A DNA stretch of 64,000 bases, from assembly GCF_004359215.1 (NCBI RefSeq), contig NC_090626.1, positions 574,108 to 638,107 on the forward strand. The letters run 5' to 3'. This document shows, in pieces, positions 61,461 to 64,000 of this stretch. This DNA is from Bremia lactucae. Its lineage: Eukaryota; Oomycota; Peronosporomycetes; Peronosporales; Peronosporaceae. Made by a program: the position numbers and the translations under genes. Within the stretch, counting starts at the first letter, position 1. The number at the start of each line of letters is the position of its first letter. Under the pieces are notes generated by a model that was not told the origin of the DNA, did not search any database, and worked only from the letters and a program-made list of their open reading frames with translations.

Positions 61461-62150
61461 TCACACTGTGATCTTGTGCAGTTGTACTAACGACCGTACC
61501 ACAAGTGAGGTATCGCACTCACTCGTAGTACATCCAGACGCTTTTGGACGCTCCAAAGCGTCCATCAGATGACCATCTGATGAACAAGTGACAGGCATCT
61601 TTACGGACCGATGCTGCCAGCTGATTATTGGCTCATATTTTTTGAGCCAAGGTAAACCTAAGATGACATCAAATTTGTTATCCAAATCCAGTACGATGAA
61701 ATTATCATCGTACTGTAAATCTTCATACGTGTAGTGACATTTCACTACGCGTTTCATTACTGTTATCGATGCGCCTGTCGCTAGACGCACCGTCATCCTC
61801 GTCGGAGGGATGTCGCGCTCAACATATTTGAGCCTACGACCCTCTAGTGACTGGCGACGGATAAAGTTATTCGACGCTCCGCAGTCCAATAGGGCTCTAA
61901 GTGACAAATCATTTGTCACTTTCAACTTCAAGGTGATGAGGGATACCTCATCACCAGGTGCAGAGACACATAATGATTGTGTGTCTGGAGCAACTTTAGT
62001 CAAGAGATTTGCAAATTTTCTTGAGGTTGCTGGATCAGTAGGGCGTTGCGCCCCTACTGAACCCGACCGTTTTTTGGCGTTCCGCGTCGCTGTTGCGATT
62101 TCGCAACAATGTCGGACACGCGAGCGTTGCCCTTTTTGGCATAAGGTCAA
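61461..62150 (-). pseudogene. H protease
   Basis: 229 codons: ALLDCGASNNFIRRQSLEGR, MTVRLATGASITVMKRVVK, NKFDVILGLPWLKKYEPIIS and VKMPVTCSSDGHLMDALERP. It is the best preserved E-family protease in the window. The active triplet is D-C-G, as in E1 and E2. The frame opens after the zinc knuckle, so expression would have depended on a gag-pol join that is now broken. Confidence 0.85.
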
Positions 62151-62159
62151 AAATTACGT

Positions 62160-63178
62160 TTAGTTACTTTCGGTGCTGGGCGTGGGGCATTACACTCATG
62201 AGCGTAGTGTCCTAATTTTTGGCAGCGATGACATTTCTGCTATCGCTTATTGCTCGAAAAGCGAGGTCTCTCGCTGTCGACGTAAGAGAGGTCCATGTGC
62301 TATGGACTTCCTTAATCGTGTCGTCATGGAGGTTGATACGATGACGAACTAGCTTAAGCCTGTCTCAAGCTTAAAATCCTTCTATTTCGCAACGGATGTT
62401 GCTTCTTGAAGCGTATCCAGTCCCAAGCGGAACAGGTGGGTCTTTATGGGACCATCCGTAAGACCTTGCATGAACACCGTAATCAACGTGTGTTCATGGA
62501 CTAGGTTATTTGTTATAGAACTCGCTAAGAGTCGTATGTGCTGGGCATATGCGTGAACATCACGCTTGCCTTGCTTAAGTTTCAGAAGCTCTGAACGAGC
62601 TTCGAACTCAGCCCTTGGCGGTTCAAACGTCTGTTTGAGCCAGGCTTTAAAGGCCTATAGCGACCCAAAGACGTATGGGTCGCGCAACGTAAGGCCCAAT
62701 GCCCAAGTTTTGGTACGACCTGCCAGATTTGATTGAGCGAATGCGATTTGCATTTGCTCGTCGATGATGTGACGTGCCCTTTTGGCATCGTCCAATTCGA
62801 CAAACCATCACAACAGGGAGTCTTCTTCGACTCCCCTATACTTAGAGATGTCAATCTTTAAAGTTTCGGGACGACGAGTTTGCGTCATCCCAGGTACAGG
62901 GGTCGTACCTGTTGTAACCTCAACAGTTCTGCCTGTTGAGAACCTTGCTGATTCAGCAAGGCTACCTTCTCCTTCATCTCGTCAAGTTCATGTTGTATGA
63001 ACTTGGCGATGGCTGAATGGAGGGCATCTCTGTCCAAATTGGACAGCATTGCCAAGATTGCATCGTTTCCTACGGTCGAAATCATTCGTTCGATCGCCCT
63101 TCTTTCTATGTCACTTAGAAAGGAGTAGCTATCTCGGGAAACGTGACGCATATTCCCACTATTATCAAACATGTCCAT
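62160..63178 (-). pseudogene. H gag
   Basis: Begins MDMFDNSGNMRHVSRDSYSF and AILAMLSNLDRDALHSAIAK, loses frame near 62885, continues through the capsid domain (62854-62400) and ends with a degraded zinc knuckle near 62200-62240 (the central CQKLGH is changed). The whole capsid region is present, unlike E1. Confidence 0.85.
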
Positions 63179-63210
63179 GATCGATGAAGGAAATGTGGTC
63201 CTTGGACGGA

Positions 63211-63226
63211 CTACAAAGTGCTACCA
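63211..63226 (-). promoter_or_regulatory. Primer-binding site of H
   Basis: Minus strand TGGTAGCACTTTGTAG, two bases from the LTR end. Confidence 0.7.
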
Positions 63227-63228
63227 GG

Positions 63229-63678
63229 TGTAACGGGACACTACGACTTGTACTGCTTCAGTACATCCACTTCGCACTCCTTCAGTTGCGAGTGGTGCGT
63301 TACGTTATTTCACGTACACTAGTACATGCAGAGGAAGACTTCTTTCTAAGGTAACTAGCTTAAAGAGGGTTAAATGAAAACTGTATTAATACAACTTAGT
63401 ATATCTTCTTTCTATCTGTTAACTCTAACTTAATTTTAAACTAATACTAAACATGCAATTGAAATCTTATCTTATCTTATCTGTCTCTCTCTTTTGTAGA
63501 CATCTACAGTTGATTAGTCTGCGAGATAAATAGATATCATGGCCCATACCTATTCATAGATAAGATTTCTAAATATTATTATTTAAAATAATATCCTTCA
63601 AATGTTATCTATCTTTTAGATAATATATTTATTAACAGCCTTTAAGTGTTAATTTCATGTAACGATAACCCCGTTACA
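63229..63678 (-). repeat. 5' LTR of H
   Basis: 450 bp bounded by TGTAACG (63678) and CGTTACA (63229). It has about 20 extra bases near 63270 and fewer TCTTA units compared with the 3' LTR. Confidence 0.88.
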
Positions 63679-63683
63679 GTATA

Positions 63684-63869
63684 GGCCGGGTATGTGGCGC
63701 TATCAAAATTATTTGGGGGTGTAAACCAGGGTGTGTGGCTTTACCGAAAGGATGGTGTGGCTTTACCGGCCCCCTAAACAAATAGTCGACCTCTCAGTTG
63801 CTTCGCTCCACCAAAGTGACTCTATATTGCTTTATTACCGGCTTCATCCGCAACACTCGCACAGGATTG
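63684..63869. other. Short unassigned stretch
   Basis: Contains two direct copies of TGTGGCTTTACCG near 63725 and 63749. No gene is visible. Confidence 0.5.
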
Positions 63870-64000
63870 CCCCATCCGGCTGTCGTCCTCGATGAGCGGC
63901 GCCACCGCACTGCTCCATGGCTAACAGCCATTAAACAATTGTGTGCACTGCAGTTCAATAGGCTCTCAACAGGACTGTTGAGAGCCTCGCTCCGAGCCTG
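63870..64000 (-). pseudogene. Family I gag fragment at the window edge
   Basis: Matches 5040-5235 (ATCCGGCTGTCGTCCTCGAT, CTAACAGCCA, GCCTCGCTCCGAGCCTG) with gaps. It is cut by the end of the window. Confidence 0.7.

Larger units (their letters stand above)
57275..63678 (-). mobile_element. End-to-end Ty3/gypsy chromodomain element H with target-site duplication
   Basis: Two LTRs (57275-57715 and 63229-63678) in the same orientation enclose, on the minus strand, primer-binding site, gag, protease, linker, RT, part of RNase H, chromodomain and polypurine tract. GTATA stands directly outside both ends (57270-57274 and 63679-63683). The integrase core is missing and gag and pol have frame breaks, so the element is dead. 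The two LTRs have diverged by many substitutions and indels, so the insertion is not recent. Confidence 0.92.

Overview
The window looks like nuclear DNA of an oomycete, most likely a downy mildew or Phytophthora relative (Peronosporales). The evidence is: short 64-78 nt introns with GTACG/GTGCG donors and CTAAC-like branch sites; eukaryotic housekeeping genes; chromodomain Ty3/gypsy retrotransposons; and a secreted protein with an RxLR-like/EER leader. The species cannot be fixed from the sequence.

Layout. 1-5,760 is a mosaic of decayed gypsy elements: a piece of family E joined to a long minus-strand family I relic, ended by an LTR remnant of family G. 5,900-14,750 is a compact host gene island: a 588-aa protein of unknown function (-), RPB10 (+), ORC3 (-), ribosomal protein eS17 (-), a basic/acidic nuclear-type protein (+) and an OB-fold ssDNA-binding protein (+). 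Three of these genes need splicing that no single open frame shows, and I give the exon joins.

15,074-55,440 is dominated by a direct tandem duplication. The unit is about 17.5 kb and is seen at 17,147-34,788 and 34,789-52,331. Each copy holds the 3' part of a chromodomain gypsy element, a minus-strand gypsy element F with a 485-bp LTR, the 3' end of element G with antisense ORFs, a candidate secreted RxLR-like effector with a nuclear localisation signal, and the 5' half of a second E-type element. The copy boundary is an E2/E1 hybrid element whose switch point lies inside a 22-bp stretch common to both parents. That is what unequal crossing over between two direct E elements would leave. An assembly artefact is the main alternative: a 100-N gap in copy 1 corresponds to a single base in copy 2.

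55,440-57,270 is mostly non-coding and contains a 33-bp-arm foldback. 57,275-63,678 is an end-to-end E-family element (H, minus strand) with two LTRs, primer-binding site, polypurine tract and a GTATA target-site duplication. It has lost its integrase core and carries an antisense ORF between pol and the 3' LTR. The window ends in another family I gag fragment.

The most unusual signals are: (1) retrotransposon-mediated duplication of an effector locus with a readable crossover tract; (2) antisense ORFs sharing a DPSLxVDY motif in the same pol-to-LTR slot of two gypsy families; (3) a very high density of short inverted repeats in gypsy coding DNA, with one site in reverse transcriptase where different copies show foldback-templated changes.
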